This document shows positions 33,188-42,660 of a DNA stretch of 64,000 bases, piece by piece. Below the pieces are notes generated by a model. The model worked only from the letters and a program-made list of their open reading frames with translations, ran no database searches and was not told where the DNA came from. The stretch's first letter is position 1, and every line of letters begins with the position of its first letter. The position numbers and the translations under genes are program-made. The stretch spans positions 248,001 through 312,000 of the forward strand of contig NZ_JAAALE010000001.1 in NCBI RefSeq assembly GCF_009905735.1, written 5' to 3'. The DNA is from Porphyrobacter sp. SLTP. GTDB lineage: Bacteria; Pseudomonadota; Alphaproteobacteria; Sphingomonadales; Sphingomonadaceae.

Positions 33188-35307
33188 TTGGCGGCTCCGG
33201 CCAGGCGCAGCGAGTTGGCGACCACCACCAGCGAACTCACCGACATGGCAATCGCCGCGATCAGCGGGGTGACGAGGCCGAACACCGCCAGCGGCACGGC
33301 GAGCAGGTTGTAGGCAATCGAGAAGCCGAAGTTCTGTCGCACGATCCGCATCGTGGCCTTGGCCACCCGCACCGCGAGAGCAACGGGCATCAGCCCTTCG
33401 CCGATGAATACCGCGTCGGCGGCTTGCTGGCTGGCGTCGGACGCGGTGCCGGGCGCGATCGAGGCGTGGGCGGCGGCGAGGGCGGGGCCATCATTCAGCC
33501 CATCGCCCACCATCAGCGGGCGGCGGCCTTGGGCTTTGAGCGCTTCCAGCACCGCGAGTTTCGCTTGTGGGCTGGCCTCAGCTTGCACGGTCAGGCCCAG
33601 CGCGCGGCCCATCGCGTCGACCGGCGCGGCGCGGTCGCCCGATAGGATGCTGGCGGTGATCCCCTCGGCGCGCAGGGCGGCGAGCGTGGCGGCGGCATCG
33701 CTGCGCATCGGGTCGGCAAAGGTGATGATCTGCGCGGCGTCCCCGATGCGCATAGTGGTGGCGAGCGCCTGTGCCTCGCCTTCCGGCTTCTCCAGCGCGG
33801 CTGCCACGCCCTGCCATTTGCCGGTCAGGCCGATGCCGCTTTCTTCGCGAATGTTGTCGATGACAGCGGGCTGCACCCCTTCGCGCAGCAGCGCAGCGGC
33901 GAGGCCCCGGCTCAAGGGATGGCGGCTCGCCTGCGCCAGACCCAGCGCGACAGTGCGGGCCTTGGCGCCCAGCGCGCTCACATCCGCGCGCGGTTCGCCC
34001 AGCGTCATTGTGCCGGTTTTGTCGAGCAGGGCGATGTCCACCTCGGCCAGGCGTTCCAGCGCGCTCCCATCCTTGACCAGCAGACCGCGCCGGAGCAGCG
34101 CGCCGCTCGCGACCACTTGCGCAGCAGGGACGGCGAGGCCCATCGCGCAGGGGCAGGTGATGATCAGCACCGCAATCGCGATGGTCAGCGACTGGTGTAC
34201 ACCCGCGCCCGCAATCATCCACCCGACGAAGGCCAGCGCGGCCAAGCTGTGCACCACTGGCGCGTAAAGCCGCGAGGCGCGGTCGGCGATGCGGACATAG
34301 TGGCTGCGCGATTGCCCCGCCTCATCCATCAGCCGCGCGATTTCAGCAATCGCGGTATCCTCGGCCACGCGGGTCAGGGTCACGCGGATCGGAGCGGAGA
34401 GGTTGATTGCGCCAGCATGGACGGCGCTCCCCGGCCCGACCGGCTCGGGCGCGCTTTCGCCGGTCAGCATGGCGTTGTCGATCGCGCTGATGCCGTCGAC
34501 CACTTCGCCATCGGCCGCGAGAGCCTCGCCCGCGGCGACCAGCACCAGCATTCCGGGTTCCAGATCCTTGGCGGCAACGCGGCGGGTGGTGCCGTCCGGG
34601 GCGATGACGCTGGCGCTCTTGCCCATCCGCCCCAGCAAGGCGCCGATCCCGGCCCGTGTCCGCGTGCGCATCTCGGCATCGAGCGCGCGGCCTGCGAGGA
34701 GGAAGAACAACAGCATCACCGCGCTGTCGAAATAGGCGTGCGCGCCGCCGGTGATGGTCTCGTAGAGGCTGAGGCAGGTCGCGAGGATCACGCCAATCGA
34801 AATCGGCACGTCCATGTTGGTGCGCTTGTGGCTCAGCGCCATCCACGCCGAGGCGAAGAACGGACGACCCGCATAGGCGATCACCGGCAGTGCGATCAGC
34901 GCCGAGAGCCAGTGGAACAGCTCGCGCGTCGCCCCGTCCGCCCCTGACCAGACGCTGACCGACAGCAGCATGACATTCATCATGCCAAAGCCCGCCACAC
35001 CCAATGCGCGGTTCAGCCGCTTGCGCTCCTCAACTTCGATCCCGAGAGGATTGTCTGCAACCGGCTGCGCTTCAAAGCCCAGCGCCAGCAGCGCGGCTGT
35101 CAGCGCATCTTCCCCCAGCGCCGGATCATGGCTGATCGCCACGCGCTTGGCCGAGAAATTGGCTCGCGCGGCAGCGATGCCTGCGAGTTTGGGCAATTCG
35201 CGCTCGATCTTGCCGATGCACCCGGCGCATTTCATGCCCGGCACGGTGAAGCGGGTCGAGACCAGCGGGCGGGCGTCGTCAGGGGTGAGGAGAGCGGGGG
35301 CGTTCAT
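33184..35307 (-). CDS. ccoI: Copper-exporting P-type ATPase of the cbb3 operon
   Basis: A 707-residue P1B-type ATPase. An N-terminal heavy-metal-associated domain carries GMKCAGC; eight transmembrane helices are predicted; the ion-binding CPC motif is at 385-387 (ITCPCAMGL); the phosphorylated aspartate is near 429 (LLDKTGTMT); SRHPLSRG and GDGLNDGPAL complete the ATPase signature. CcoI/FixI moves copper across the inner membrane for CuB of the cbb3 oxidase. The ATG at 35307 overlaps the ccoH stop as ATGA, which decides against a longer in-frame start. Second-last of the assembly genes, in the usual ccoGHIS order. Confidence 0.96.
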   Translation of the reverse strand: MNAPALLTPDDARPLVSTRFTVPGMKCAGCIGKIERELPKLAGIAAARANFSAKRVAISHDPALGEDALTAALLALGFEAQPVADNPLGIEVEERKRLNRALGVAGFGMMNVMLLSVSVWSGADGATRELFHWLSALIALPVIAYAGRPFFASAWMALSHKRTNMDVPISIGVILATCLSLYETITGGAHAYFDSAVMLLFFLLAGRALDAEMRTRTRAGIGALLGRMGKSASVIAPDGTTRRVAAKDLEPGMLVLVAAGEALAADGEVVDGISAIDNAMLTGESAPEPVGPGSAVHAGAINLSAPIRVTLTRVAEDTAIAEIARLMDEAGQSRSHYVRIADRASRLYAPVVHSLAALAFVGWMIAGAGVHQSLTIAIAVLIITCPCAMGLAVPAAQVVASGALLRRGLLVKDGSALERLAEVDIALLDKTGTMTLGEPRADVSALGAKARTVALGLAQASRHPLSRGLAAALLREGVQPAVIDNIREESGIGLTGKWQGVAAALEKPEGEAQALATTMRIGDAAQIITFADPMRSDAAATLAALRAEGITASILSGDRAAPVDAMGRALGLTVQAEASPQAKLAVLEALKAQGRRPLMVGDGLNDGPALAAAHASIAPGTASDASQQAADAVFIGEGLMPVALAVRVAKATMRIVRQNFGFSIAYNLLAVPLAVFGLVTPLIAAIAMSVSSLVVVANSLRLAGAAK

Positions 35308-35759
35308 CGCAGATTGCTTTCCCCGGCCCATTCCTGCGCGCCTGCGCGGATGCCGATGTGCACTTGCCAGCGGCCTGCGCCCAGTGCCTCGTTGGAGAGC
35401 CAGCGGCCCTGGCCCTGCGGCGCAAAGGTCAGGCGGGCGGCCTCACGCTCACCAAGCGGGCGTTCGGCCTCGGCCGTGATCGCTGCCTCAGCAGGCACAG
35501 CGAGGGTTTCGAGCACAACCCGCCCATCCGCGCGGCGCTGCGGGATGGCCTGCCAGCCCAAGGCCTTGGAGGCTTCCGCCTTGTGGATCCAGCCATTGTA
35601 GTTCTGGCTGGCAACATAGGAATTGTCGATCACGGTGCCGTGGAAGCTCCCCACGGCATAGCTCGCCATGACGAGGTTAACTGCGATCACCACGCCGAAC
35701 CCGCCGATGAAGACCATCGCCATGTGCTTGCCGGTGAACCTTGTGGTCTTGCTGGTCAT
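35304..35759 (-). CDS. ccoH: cbb3 oxidase assembly protein FixH/CcoH
   Basis: A 151-residue protein with one N-terminal transmembrane helix (MAMVFIGGFGVVIAVNLVMA, about residues 13-32) and a periplasmic beta-rich domain. The FixH features NYNGWIHKAEASKALGW and the C-terminal VHIGIRAGAQEW are visible. CcoH stabilises early assembly intermediates of the cbb3 oxidase. Both ends overlap neighbours by 4 bases (ATGA with ccoG upstream and with ccoI downstream), so it is tightly coupled in the operon. Confidence 0.93.
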   Translation of the reverse strand: MTSKTTRFTGKHMAMVFIGGFGVVIAVNLVMASYAVGSFHGTVIDNSYVASQNYNGWIHKAEASKALGWQAIPQRRADGRVVLETLAVPAEAAITAEAERPLGEREAARLTFAPQGQGRWLSNEALGAGRWQVHIGIRAGAQEWAGESNLR

Positions 35760-37333
35760 TCGTCGTCCTCAGGCATGGCAAAGGTGGTTTCGGCGATGTC
35801 TTGCTCGCCCTGTTCGTCGAGCGAGGTCAGGCGAAAGGCGAAGTGTTCGCTCTCATCCTCATCCGTCCCCGGCGGTAGCATCACGTAGGCGCGCACGATC
35901 TTGGTCTCGTTGGCGGGCACGGCGATGACCTGCACGGGCGCGGCGTTTTCGACGCTGACGGCATCGGTCCACATCACCGCGCCGCGGGGCAGGCCCACCA
36001 TCGCCACTTCCATCTCGCGCGGGCGGGCTTCCATATTGCGCAGGCGGAGCGTGTAGGCGTTGCGGACCGATCCGTCCTTCAGCAGCATGTAGGGCGGATT
36101 GCGGTCGGGCGAGACCGTGAGATCGGTGTGCGTGCGGGTGCCGAGCGCGAACAGCAGGCCTGCGCCAATCGCGCCCCAGACGCCGAAATAGAGGAAGATG
36201 CGCGGGCGCAGCAGGGCTTTCCATGCGGGCTTGGGAGGAGCCCCCGCCGCCTCGGCCTTGCACTGGTCCAATGTGGCATAGTCGATCAGCCCGCGCGGGC
36301 GGCCGACCTCAGCCATGACCTTGTCGCAGGCATCGATGCACAGCCCGCAGGTGATGCAGCCGATCTGCTGGCCTTCGCGGATATCCACCCCGGTGGGGCA
36401 GACCGCGACGCACATATTGCAGTCGATGCAGTCGCCATATTGGTCGGGGTTCTTGGCCGCCTTCTTGAGGCTCCCGCGCTGTTCGCCGCGCCAGTCCTTG
36501 TAGGTGACGATCAGTGATTTCTCGTCGAGCATCGCGGTCTGGATGCGCGGCCAGGGGCACATATAGACGCACACCTGTTCGCGCATGAACCCGCCGAGCC
36601 AGAAGGTCGTGCCCGTGAGGATCGCCACGGTCGCATAGGCCACCGGCGCGGCGTTGCCGGTCCAGAAATCCACCGTGAGGGTCGGCGCGTCGGCGAAATA
36701 CATGATCCACGCGCCGCCGGTCCAGAAGGCGATGGCGAGATAGACCGTCCACTTGGCGAGCCGCCGGGCGGTCTTGGATGCGGTCCACGGCGCCTTGTCG
36801 AGCCGCGCGCGGGCATTGCGATCGCCGTCGAAGAAGCGGTCGACGTGCTGGAACACGTCAGTCCACACCGTCTGCGGGCAGGCATAGCCGCACCATGCGC
36901 GGCCCACCGCAGAGGTGACGATGAACAGACCTATGCCGGCCATGATCAGCATCCCGGCGACGAAGTAGAATTCGTGCGGCCAGATCTCGATATCGAACAT
37001 GTAGAAGCGGCGATTGGCGAGATCGATCAGCACGGCTTGGTCGGGCGCGTATGGCCCACGGTCCCAGCGGATCCACGGGGTGATGTAATAGATCGCCAGC
37101 GTCACCAGCATCACCAGCCACTTGAAGCGGCGGAAGGGGCCGTCGATCCGCTTGTTGTGGACCGTCTTGCCCTTTTCGTAGAGCGCGCTGCCCATGAAGC
37201 CTGCGTCCTCCACCGTGGCGGCAGAGGCCGGACCAGCGGGCGCGGCGTCAGTGACGGACCTGAGCGCACCCGACCAGTCGCGGGGCTGCCCCGCTTGAGG
37301 TTGGGGGCGCGCGAGGTCCTTGGGATCAGCCAT
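35756..37333 (-). CDS. ccoG: cbb3 oxidase accessory protein CcoG/RdxA (4Fe-4S membrane protein)
   Basis: A 525-residue membrane protein with about five transmembrane helices and a polyferredoxin domain: CGYACPQTVW, CVYMCPWPRIQ, then CIDCNMCVAVCPTGVDI and CITCGLCIDACDKV, enough for two [4Fe-4S] clusters. A C-terminal periplasmic Ig-like domain follows the last helix. CcoG is reported as a cupric reductase that helps supply Cu(I) to the oxidase. The ATG at 37333 is chosen because it matches the family start and overlaps the ccoP end by 8 bases; a longer in-frame extension is Arg/Pro-rich and unlikely. Confidence 0.95.
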   Translation of the reverse strand: MADPKDLARPQPQAGQPRDWSGALRSVTDAAPAGPASAATVEDAGFMGSALYEKGKTVHNKRIDGPFRRFKWLVMLVTLAIYYITPWIRWDRGPYAPDQAVLIDLANRRFYMFDIEIWPHEFYFVAGMLIMAGIGLFIVTSAVGRAWCGYACPQTVWTDVFQHVDRFFDGDRNARARLDKAPWTASKTARRLAKWTVYLAIAFWTGGAWIMYFADAPTLTVDFWTGNAAPVAYATVAILTGTTFWLGGFMREQVCVYMCPWPRIQTAMLDEKSLIVTYKDWRGEQRGSLKKAAKNPDQYGDCIDCNMCVAVCPTGVDIREGQQIGCITCGLCIDACDKVMAEVGRPRGLIDYATLDQCKAEAAGAPPKPAWKALLRPRIFLYFGVWGAIGAGLLFALGTRTHTDLTVSPDRNPPYMLLKDGSVRNAYTLRLRNMEARPREMEVAMVGLPRGAVMWTDAVSVENAAPVQVIAVPANETKIVRAYVMLPPGTDEDESEHFAFRLTSLDEQGEQDIAETTFAMPEDDE

Positions 37334-38273
37334 CGGTTTTGGCCTTCTCGGCGGTCTGGGCGACAGCGCCCGTGGTCGCCGGGGTGGGCGAGGTGTCAGG
37401 CTGGGCCGGAGCCGCCTGCTGCCCGCCGCCGCGCGAGTGAACATAGGCCGCCAGCATCTTGATCGTCACCGGATCGAGCCGGTCTTTCCAGGCGGGCATC
37501 ACGCCGTGACGGGGGGCGAGGATCTGCTTCCGCACCGCCGCCTCACTGCCGCCATAGAGCCATATCGCGTCATTCAGCGCGGGCGCGCCCATTGCGGGCA
37601 TTCCGGCTCCGGCAGGGCCATGGCAAGCGGCGCAGTTCTCGGCGAACAGCTGCGCGCCGGCCGGGTTGCCCTTGGCCTTGCCGCTGAGCGAGAGGACGTG
37701 GCTTGCCACAGCCGCGGTCTGGCCCGCATCCAGCACGCCTGCGAACGCGGGCATATAGTTCACGCGGGTATCGTCAGCGTTCTGCCAGCGGATGCCGTGG
37801 GTGAGGGTGTATTCGATCTCGGTCAGCGTGCCGCCCCAGATCCAGTCATCATCATTGAGGTTGGGATAGCCGAACTGCTGATACCCCGCCGCGCCTGCGC
37901 CGTGGCACTGCACGCAATTGACCTTGAACGCCGCTGCCCCGCCGGACACCGCCGCCTGCATCAGCTCGGGCGAGCCGGGGAGCTTTTCGATATCGGTCGC
38001 CGCGATCTTTTCGAACACGCTTTGGCGGGCCATGTCGGCGGCGCTCATCTCCTTGGCGAGATCGCCGCGGCTCGACCAGCCGAGCGTTCCGGCGGTCGCC
38101 TTGTCGATCATCGGCCAGGCCGGGTAGAGCACGACATAGACCGCCGCGAAGGCGATCGTGGCGTAGAAGGTCCACAGCCACCAGCGCGGCAGGGGGGTGT
38201 TCAGTTCCTCGATCCCGTCCCATTCATGGCCGACGGTCTCGGTGCCGGTGGGTTGGTCAATCCGCTTAGTCAT
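37326..38273 (-). CDS. ccoP: cbb3-type cytochrome c oxidase subunit III (diheme)
   Basis: A 315-residue protein from ATG 38273; an in-frame ATG at 38282 is possible, but GGGGA sits at a good distance only from 38273. One transmembrane helix (LWTFYATIAFAAVYVVLYPAW) precedes two cytochrome c domains with CVQCH and CAACH motifs and Met ligands (VNYMPAF, HGVMPAW). It passes electrons from cytochrome c or bc1 to CcoO/CcoN. The C-terminus is a Pro/Ala/Thr-rich tail. It overlaps ccoQ by 8 bases. Confidence 0.96.
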   Translation of the reverse strand: MTKRIDQPTGTETVGHEWDGIEELNTPLPRWWLWTFYATIAFAAVYVVLYPAWPMIDKATAGTLGWSSRGDLAKEMSAADMARQSVFEKIAATDIEKLPGSPELMQAAVSGGAAAFKVNCVQCHGAGAAGYQQFGYPNLNDDDWIWGGTLTEIEYTLTHGIRWQNADDTRVNYMPAFAGVLDAGQTAAVASHVLSLSGKAKGNPAGAQLFAENCAACHGPAGAGMPAMGAPALNDAIWLYGGSEAAVRKQILAPRHGVMPAWKDRLDPVTIKMLAAYVHSRGGGQQAAPAQPDTSPTPATTGAVAQTAEKAKTDG

Positions 38274-38427
38274 TGTCGTCATCCCCGAAAATCGAGTGTT
38301 TGGCGGCGGCCACGTGGGGGCTGGCCCCCGGGCGGAAGTGCCACAGGCACAGCGTCAGATAGAGCGCGACGATCACCGCCAGCCCGTAGCTGTCGGCAAA
38401 GTGGCGAAGGGCGGTGTAGAGGGTCAT
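38266..38427 (-). CDS. ccoQ: cbb3-type cytochrome c oxidase subunit IV (CcoQ)
   Basis: A 53-residue protein with one transmembrane helix ([18 protein letters not shown]) and a short tail ending in FGDDDND. Its ATG overlaps the ccoO stop by 4 bases (ATGA) and its end overlaps ccoP. CcoQ stabilises the association of CcoP with the core oxidase. Size, position and the [14 protein letters not shown] tail fit the family. Confidence 0.92.
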   Translation of the reverse strand: MTLYTALRHFADSYGLAVIVALYLTLCLWHFRPGASPHVAAAKHSIFGDDDND

Positions 38428-39206
38428 CGGCCCTGCTCCCCACCCTGACTGGATTTCGTCAGCACTTCCTGCGCGGCGGCGCTGTTCACATCCACCAGCG
38501 TGCCGAGCATCTGGAGATAGGCGACCAGCGCATCCATCTCGGTCACGCGCCCCGGATCACCGTCAAAGTCGCGGACCTGCGCCTTGGGGTAACGGGTGGC
38601 GAGGTCGCCCGCGTCGGCATCCGGGTTGGCCTGCGCCATCAGATCGGAGCTGGCCTGCGCGATGGCGGTGTCGGAGTAAGGCACGCCGACGCGGCGCAGC
38701 GCGGTGAGGTTTGCTGCCGGATCGGCCACATGCAATTCGGCTTCGGCAAGGAAGCTGTAATTGGGCATGATGCTTTCCGGCACGACAGAACGCGGCGCCT
38801 TCAGGTGCTGGACGTGCCAGTCATCGGAATACTTGCCGCCGACCCGCGCAAGGTCAGGCCCGGTGCGCTTCGATCCCCACTGGAAGGGATGATCATACAT
38901 GCTTTCAGCGGCGAGGCTGTAATGGCCATAGCGTTCGACCTCGTCCCGGAAGGGCCGGATCATCTGGCTGTGGCAGGTGTAACAGCCTTCGCGGATATAG
39001 ATGTCCCGCCCTGCCTGCTCCAGCGGGGTGTAGGGGCGCATCCCCTCCACCTTCTCGATCGTGTTGTCGATCCAGAACAGGGGCGCGATTTCGACGATTC
39101 CGCCGATGGCTACCACCAGCAAGGTGGCCGCGGCGAGGAGGGTGACGTTCTTCTCAAGCTTCTTGTGGCCCTCGAAAACGTCGCTGTGCTGTGCATTCTT
39201 GCTCAT
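38424..39206 (-). CDS. ccoO: cbb3-type cytochrome c oxidase subunit II (monoheme)
   Basis: A 260-residue protein with an N-terminal transmembrane anchor ([20 protein letters not shown]) and a periplasmic cytochrome c domain with a single CYTCH heme motif in [16 protein letters not shown], the family hallmark. A Met ligand (ESIMPNY) and [11 protein letters not shown] near the C-terminus are also typical. It lies 23 bases after ccoN. Confidence 0.97.
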   Translation of the reverse strand: MSKNAQHSDVFEGHKKLEKNVTLLAAATLLVVAIGGIVEIAPLFWIDNTIEKVEGMRPYTPLEQAGRDIYIREGCYTCHSQMIRPFRDEVERYGHYSLAAESMYDHPFQWGSKRTGPDLARVGGKYSDDWHVQHLKAPRSVVPESIMPNYSFLAEAELHVADPAANLTALRRVGVPYSDTAIAQASSDLMAQANPDADAGDLATRYPKAQVRDFDGDPGRVTEMDALVAYLQMLGTLVDVNSAAAQEVLTKSSQGGEQGR

Positions 39207-39229
39207 GGCTGTGTTCCTACGATGAGCGC

Positions 39230-40885
39230 TTATTCAGCGGGCTCGGCGACAATGGGGCGGTCGGCGGCGTCATCATGGGCGGTGTCGCCCATCGGAGCCT
39301 CCACTCGCTGCTTGCCAGCGATGGTCATCCAGATGTTGTAGGCCATGATGATCGCACCGCTGAGGTACATCAGCCCGCCGACAGCACGCAGGATGTACAT
39401 CGGGTGGAGCGCCGCGACGGTGTCGACGAAGCTGTTCACCAGGTATCCGTCAGACCCATATTCGCGCCACATCAGGCCCTGCGTGATCCCGGCGACCCAC
39501 ATCGAGGAGGCGTAGAAAACGATCCCCAGCGTCGCGAGCCAGAAGTGCCAGTTGATCATGCGCAGGCTGTAGAGCCGCTCCTTCTGCCACAGGCGCGGCA
39601 CGAGGTAGTAGACGCAGGCGAAGGTGATCATCCCGTTCCATCCCAGCGCGCCGGAGTGTACGTGGCCGATGGTCCAGTCGGTGTAGTGCGACAGGCTGTT
39701 GACCGCCTTGATCGACAGCATTGGGCCTTCGAAGGTGCTCATCCCGTAGAAGGCGAGCGCCAGCACCATCATGCGGATGATCGGATCGGTGCGGACCTTG
39801 TCCCACGCGCCGTTCAGCGTCATCAACCCGTTGATCATCCCGCCCCAGCTGGGCATCCACAGCATCACGCTGAACACCATGCCCAAGGTCTGCGCCCAGT
39901 CGGGCAGGGCGGTGTAGTGAAGGTGGTGCGGGCCCGCCCAGATGTAGAGGAAGATCAGCGACCAGAAGTGGATGATCGACAGGCGGTAGGAATAGACCGG
40001 CCGCCCGGCCTGCTTGGGCACGAAGTAGTACATCATCGCCAGGAAGCCGGCGGTGAGGAAGAACCCGACCGCGTTGTGGCCATACCACCACTGGGTCAGC
40101 GCATCCTGCACCCCGGCAAAGGCCGAGTAGCTCTTGCCGCCCAGCAGACTCACCGGCATCGCCAGATTGTTGACCACGTGCAGCATCGCGATGGTCACGA
40201 TGAAGGCGAGGTAGAACCAGTTCGCCACATAGATGTGGGGTTCATGGCGGCGCAGCAGCGTGCCGACGAACACGGCGAGGTAGCACAGCCACACCACCGT
40301 CAGCCACAGATCGACATACCATTCCGGCTCGGCATATTCCTTGCCCTGGCTGATGCCGAGGAGGTAGCCGGTCGCCGCCAGCACGATGAACAGCTGGTAG
40401 CCCCAGAACACGAAGCGGGCCATGCCGGGGAAGGCCAGCGTGGTGCGGCAGGTGCGCTGCACGACGTAGAAACTCGTCGCCAGCAGCGCATTGCCGCCAA
40501 AGGCGAAGATGACGGCAGAAGTGTGCAGCGGGCGTACCCGGCCGAAGTTGAGATAGGGTTCGAAATTGAGCTGCGGGAAGGCGAGCTGGGCGGCGATGAA
40601 TACGCCCGCCAGCAACCCTGCCAGCCCCCAGAACATCGTCGCGATCACGCCCCAGCGGATCACGTCATCGTCATAGCGCGAAGGGCCGGGAGGCATCTTG
40701 AAGATGCCCTGGGCCTTGGCCATCGGATCATAGCTGGTGGCCGTGACCGCGATCAGGATCACCGCGACCAGCGCCACGATCCCCATGTGAATGGCAAAAC
40801 CGCTATCGGGCGTAAGCGCGATAGCAGCAATCGCTGCGAGCAGGACGAGCGCCCATACCCCCAGCCGCTTAACGACTGATTCCAT
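39230..40885 (-). CDS. ccoN: cbb3-type cytochrome c oxidase catalytic subunit I
   Basis: A 551-residue heme-copper oxidase subunit with about 14 transmembrane helices. Ligand histidines are in the expected motifs: [14 protein letters not shown] for low-spin heme b, [15 protein letters not shown] with its CuB histidine, [15 protein letters not shown] for the other two CuB histidines, and [14 protein letters not shown] near the high-spin heme. It reduces oxygen with high affinity and pumps protons, as suits microaerobic growth. First gene of the ccoNOQPGHIS operon. Upstream are a TATAAG -10 and an FNR box at the class II activation distance. Confidence 0.98.
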   Translation of the reverse strand: MESVVKRLGVWALVLLAAIAAIALTPDSGFAIHMGIVALVAVILIAVTATSYDPMAKAQGIFKMPPGPSRYDDDVIRWGVIATMFWGLAGLLAGVFIAAQLAFPQLNFEPYLNFGRVRPLHTSAVIFAFGGNALLATSFYVVQRTCRTTLAFPGMARFVFWGYQLFIVLAATGYLLGISQGKEYAEPEWYVDLWLTVVWLCYLAVFVGTLLRRHEPHIYVANWFYLAFIVTIAMLHVVNNLAMPVSLLGGKSYSAFAGVQDALTQWWYGHNAVGFFLTAGFLAMMYYFVPKQAGRPVYSYRLSIIHFWSLIFLYIWAGPHHLHYTALPDWAQTLGMVFSVMLWMPSWGGMINGLMTLNGAWDKVRTDPIIRMMVLALAFYGMSTFEGPMLSIKAVNSLSHYTDWTIGHVHSGALGWNGMITFACVYYLVPRLWQKERLYSLRMINWHFWLATLGIVFYASSMWVAGITQGLMWREYGSDGYLVNSFVDTVAALHPMYILRAVGGLMYLSGAIIMAYNIWMTIAGKQRVEAPMGDTAHDDAADRPIVAEPAE

Positions 40886-40912
40886 GTTGATTTATCCCTT
40901 CCGTCGGCCCGG

Positions 40913-40955
40913 CTTATACCGGAACCCCGCAGTGCTTGTGTTTGACCGAAATCAA
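40913..40955 (-). promoter_or_regulatory. FNR-dependent promoter of ccoN
   Basis: TTGACCGAAATCAA (40942-40955) differs by one base from the FNR/FixK consensus. On the - strand TATAAG (40918-40913) makes a good -10. A start site near 40908 would place the box centre at about -41, the class II activator position. The box overlaps the stop of the upstream regulator gene by three bases. Confidence 0.85.
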
Positions 40956-41728
40956 ATTTGATGCGTTTTTGCCAAATCCTCAGTGGGGTGGCGCGATTGC
41001 CGCCCGGCGAGCCGGGCGAGTGCTGTCACATCGGACAGGCAGACTTTGGAACGACCCTCGGTTGCAACGAGGCCGGCCTCGCGCAGTTCAGTCAGCTGGC
41101 GGCTGACCGTCTCGATCGTAAGACCCAGACTGTCGCCGATATCGCGGCGGCTCATCGGCAAGGAAAAGGCGCAGGCGCCTGCTGTGCAGTCCGCCAAGCG
41201 TTCCGCCATGGATACGAGGAAGTCAGCGATCCGCGCCCCGGCGGATTTGTGCCCCATCTGCATCATGCGGGTGCGGCTGCGGTGCAGGGCTTGCAGGGAG
41301 CGTGTCAGCACGGACCGCAGCACCGCGGGATCGCCCTGGGCCACATCGAGGAAGCGGTCGGCAGGGAAGATCACCAGATCGCTGTCCGTCAGCGCTGCCA
41401 GCCGCAAATCGCCCCAGGATTCCTGCGCGCTCTGGCGGAGCACCGAAACGAGATCGCCCGCAAAGTGGAACGCCAGCACCTGCCCGCCCGGCGATCCTGC
41501 CACAGCTGGCGCAACCAGTTTGACCGCGCCAGTGGCAATCCACACCAGCCGGTCGTTGTTTGGATCGGGCCAGAGCTGGGCCCCGCGCGCCAGATGCGTC
41601 GCCTCACCCAGCGCGCAGAGCCGATCTGCGGTGACCGCGTCGCCCGTTCCCGCAGGCAGCGCAGCGCGGAATGCCGCCAGATAATGCGTAAGCCCGAGGT
41701 CGGGCGGTGAGGGGCTGATCGTCGCCAT
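40952..41728 (-). CDS. Crp/Fnr-family transcriptional regulator, FixK-like (no N-terminal iron-sulfur cysteines)
   Basis: A 258-residue regulator with a cyclic-nucleotide-binding-like beta-roll (about 30-150), a dimerisation helix (LTRSLQALHRSRTRMMQMG) and a helix-turn-helix whose recognition helix reads LGLTIETVSRQL; the E-x-x-S-R contact set matches FNR and its TTGAT half-site. FNR's four cluster cysteines are absent: there is only one cysteine in the first 150 residues and a pair further on (ADCTAGAC). It therefore resembles FixK more than an oxygen sensor. The ATG at 41728 is chosen because a longer in-frame start falls inside a perfect FNR box. It probably activates the cbb3 operon, hemN and ompW. 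Confidence 0.9.
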   Translation of the reverse strand: MATISPSPPDLGLTHYLAAFRAALPAGTGDAVTADRLCALGEATHLARGAQLWPDPNNDRLVWIATGAVKLVAPAVAGSPGGQVLAFHFAGDLVSVLRQSAQESWGDLRLAALTDSDLVIFPADRFLDVAQGDPAVLRSVLTRSLQALHRSRTRMMQMGHKSAGARIADFLVSMAERLADCTAGACAFSLPMSRRDIGDSLGLTIETVSRQLTELREAGLVATEGRSKVCLSDVTALARLAGRQSRHPTEDLAKTHQI

Positions 41729-41765
41729 GATGGTGCGGCAATGGCGCACAACAAAGCAAAGGTCT

Positions 41766-41779
41766 TTGATCCGGATCAA
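41766..41779. promoter_or_regulatory. Perfect FNR/FixK box between the regulator gene and ompW
   Basis: TTGATCCGGATCAA is a perfect palindrome with both consensus half-sites. It lies 38 bases upstream of the regulator start (- strand) and 97 bases upstream of ompW (+ strand). TTCTAT near 41800 is a possible ompW -10 that would put the box near -41. It suggests autoregulation plus control of ompW. Confidence 0.88.
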
Positions 41780-41875
41780 TGAGGGCCATGCGGTTCAGGT
41801 TCTATCCGGCCCCCACAGGCAGCAAACAACCTGGGCCACGGAGGGTGGCCACTGCTGCCGATGAGGACGCGTAAA

Positions 41876-42568
41876 ATGAAGACTCTTCTTATGCTTGCCA
41901 ATATTGCTTTGGGCGGCGCAGCGGCAATGTTGGCCGCGACGCCTGCAATGGCGCAGGATGATGACCGCGCTGGCGACATCCAGGTCAAGCTGCTCGCCAC
42001 GGCGGTTCTGCCCGATGGCAAGATCACGGACATCAACGTCAACGTGCCCGGCCTGCCGGCGAGTTTGCAGACCAAGGCCAACGACAATGTGACGCCGACT
42101 ATCGCGATCGAATACTTCGTGACCAATAACATCTCGATCGAGACAATCGCGGGCATGACCCAGCACGATGTCGATGCCACCGCCGGGCTTCCCGCCGGGG
42201 CCGAGCTGGTCTCGAACGCCAAGCTGATCCCGGCGACTGTGACGGCGAAGTACCACTTCGATCTGGGCGGGGTGAAGCCCTATGTGGGCGCTGGTCCGGC
42301 CTACTTTCTGTGGGTCGCCGATGATCCGGGCGCGGCAACCTTGCCGCTGGGCGTGACGGAGACCAACCTGTCGAACGAGCTCGGCCTCGCGCTGCAAGCG
42401 GGCTTCGATCTGCCGGTCAATGACAAGGGTCTGGGCATCAGCGTCGATGTGAAACGCTACTTCATCGACACCACCGCGCGCTGGTTCGTCGGCAACACGC
42501 TGGCGATCGAGACCGAGCACAAGCTCGATCCGTGGGTGATCAGCGCGGGGCTGTCCTACCGCTTCTGA
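41876..42568 (+). CDS. ompW: OmpW-family outer membrane protein
   Basis: A 230-residue protein with a signal peptide cleaved after PAMA, then an eight-stranded barrel pattern: GDIQVKLLATAVLPDG, TPTIAIEYFVTNNISIET, ATVTAKYHFDLGGVKPYVGAG, and a terminal AGLSYRF ending in Phe. Length and strand order match OmpW, a narrow channel for small hydrophobic compounds that is FNR-activated in enterobacteria. The ATG at 41876 is chosen over 41861 because GAGG lies at a suitable distance only for the former. It is divergent from the FNR-like regulator, with a shared FNR box, and followed by a strong terminator. Confidence 0.93.
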   Translation: MKTLLMLANIALGGAAAMLAATPAMAQDDDRAGDIQVKLLATAVLPDGKITDINVNVPGLPASLQTKANDNVTPTIAIEYFVTNNISIETIAGMTQHDVDATAGLPAGAELVSNAKLIPATVTAKYHFDLGGVKPYVGAGPAYFLWVADDPGAATLPLGVTETNLSNELGLALQAGFDLPVNDKGLGISVDVKRYFIDTTARWFVGNTLAIETEHKLDPWVISAGLSYRF

Positions 42569-42587
42569 GAACCTCGCGATCAAGACG

Positions 42588-42625
42588 AACCCCGCTGGCC
42601 GTTAGCGGCTGGCGGGGTTTCGTTT
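42588..42625 (+). terminator. Rho-independent terminator of ompW
   Basis: aaccccgc (42588-42595) pairs with gcggggtt (42612-42619), with an inner tggcc/ggctgg extension, followed by a T-rich tract (ttcgttt). It starts 20 bases after the ompW stop. Confidence 0.85.
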
Positions 42626-42660
42626 GGGCTTTGCCTTGATTGATCCGTTGCGAACAACCC

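Noticed and set aside
39191..40879. Antisense open frame of 562 codons opposite ccoN
   Set aside because: ccoN is unambiguous; the shadow is His/Gln/Arg-rich, as expected from the reverse complement of membrane-protein codons.
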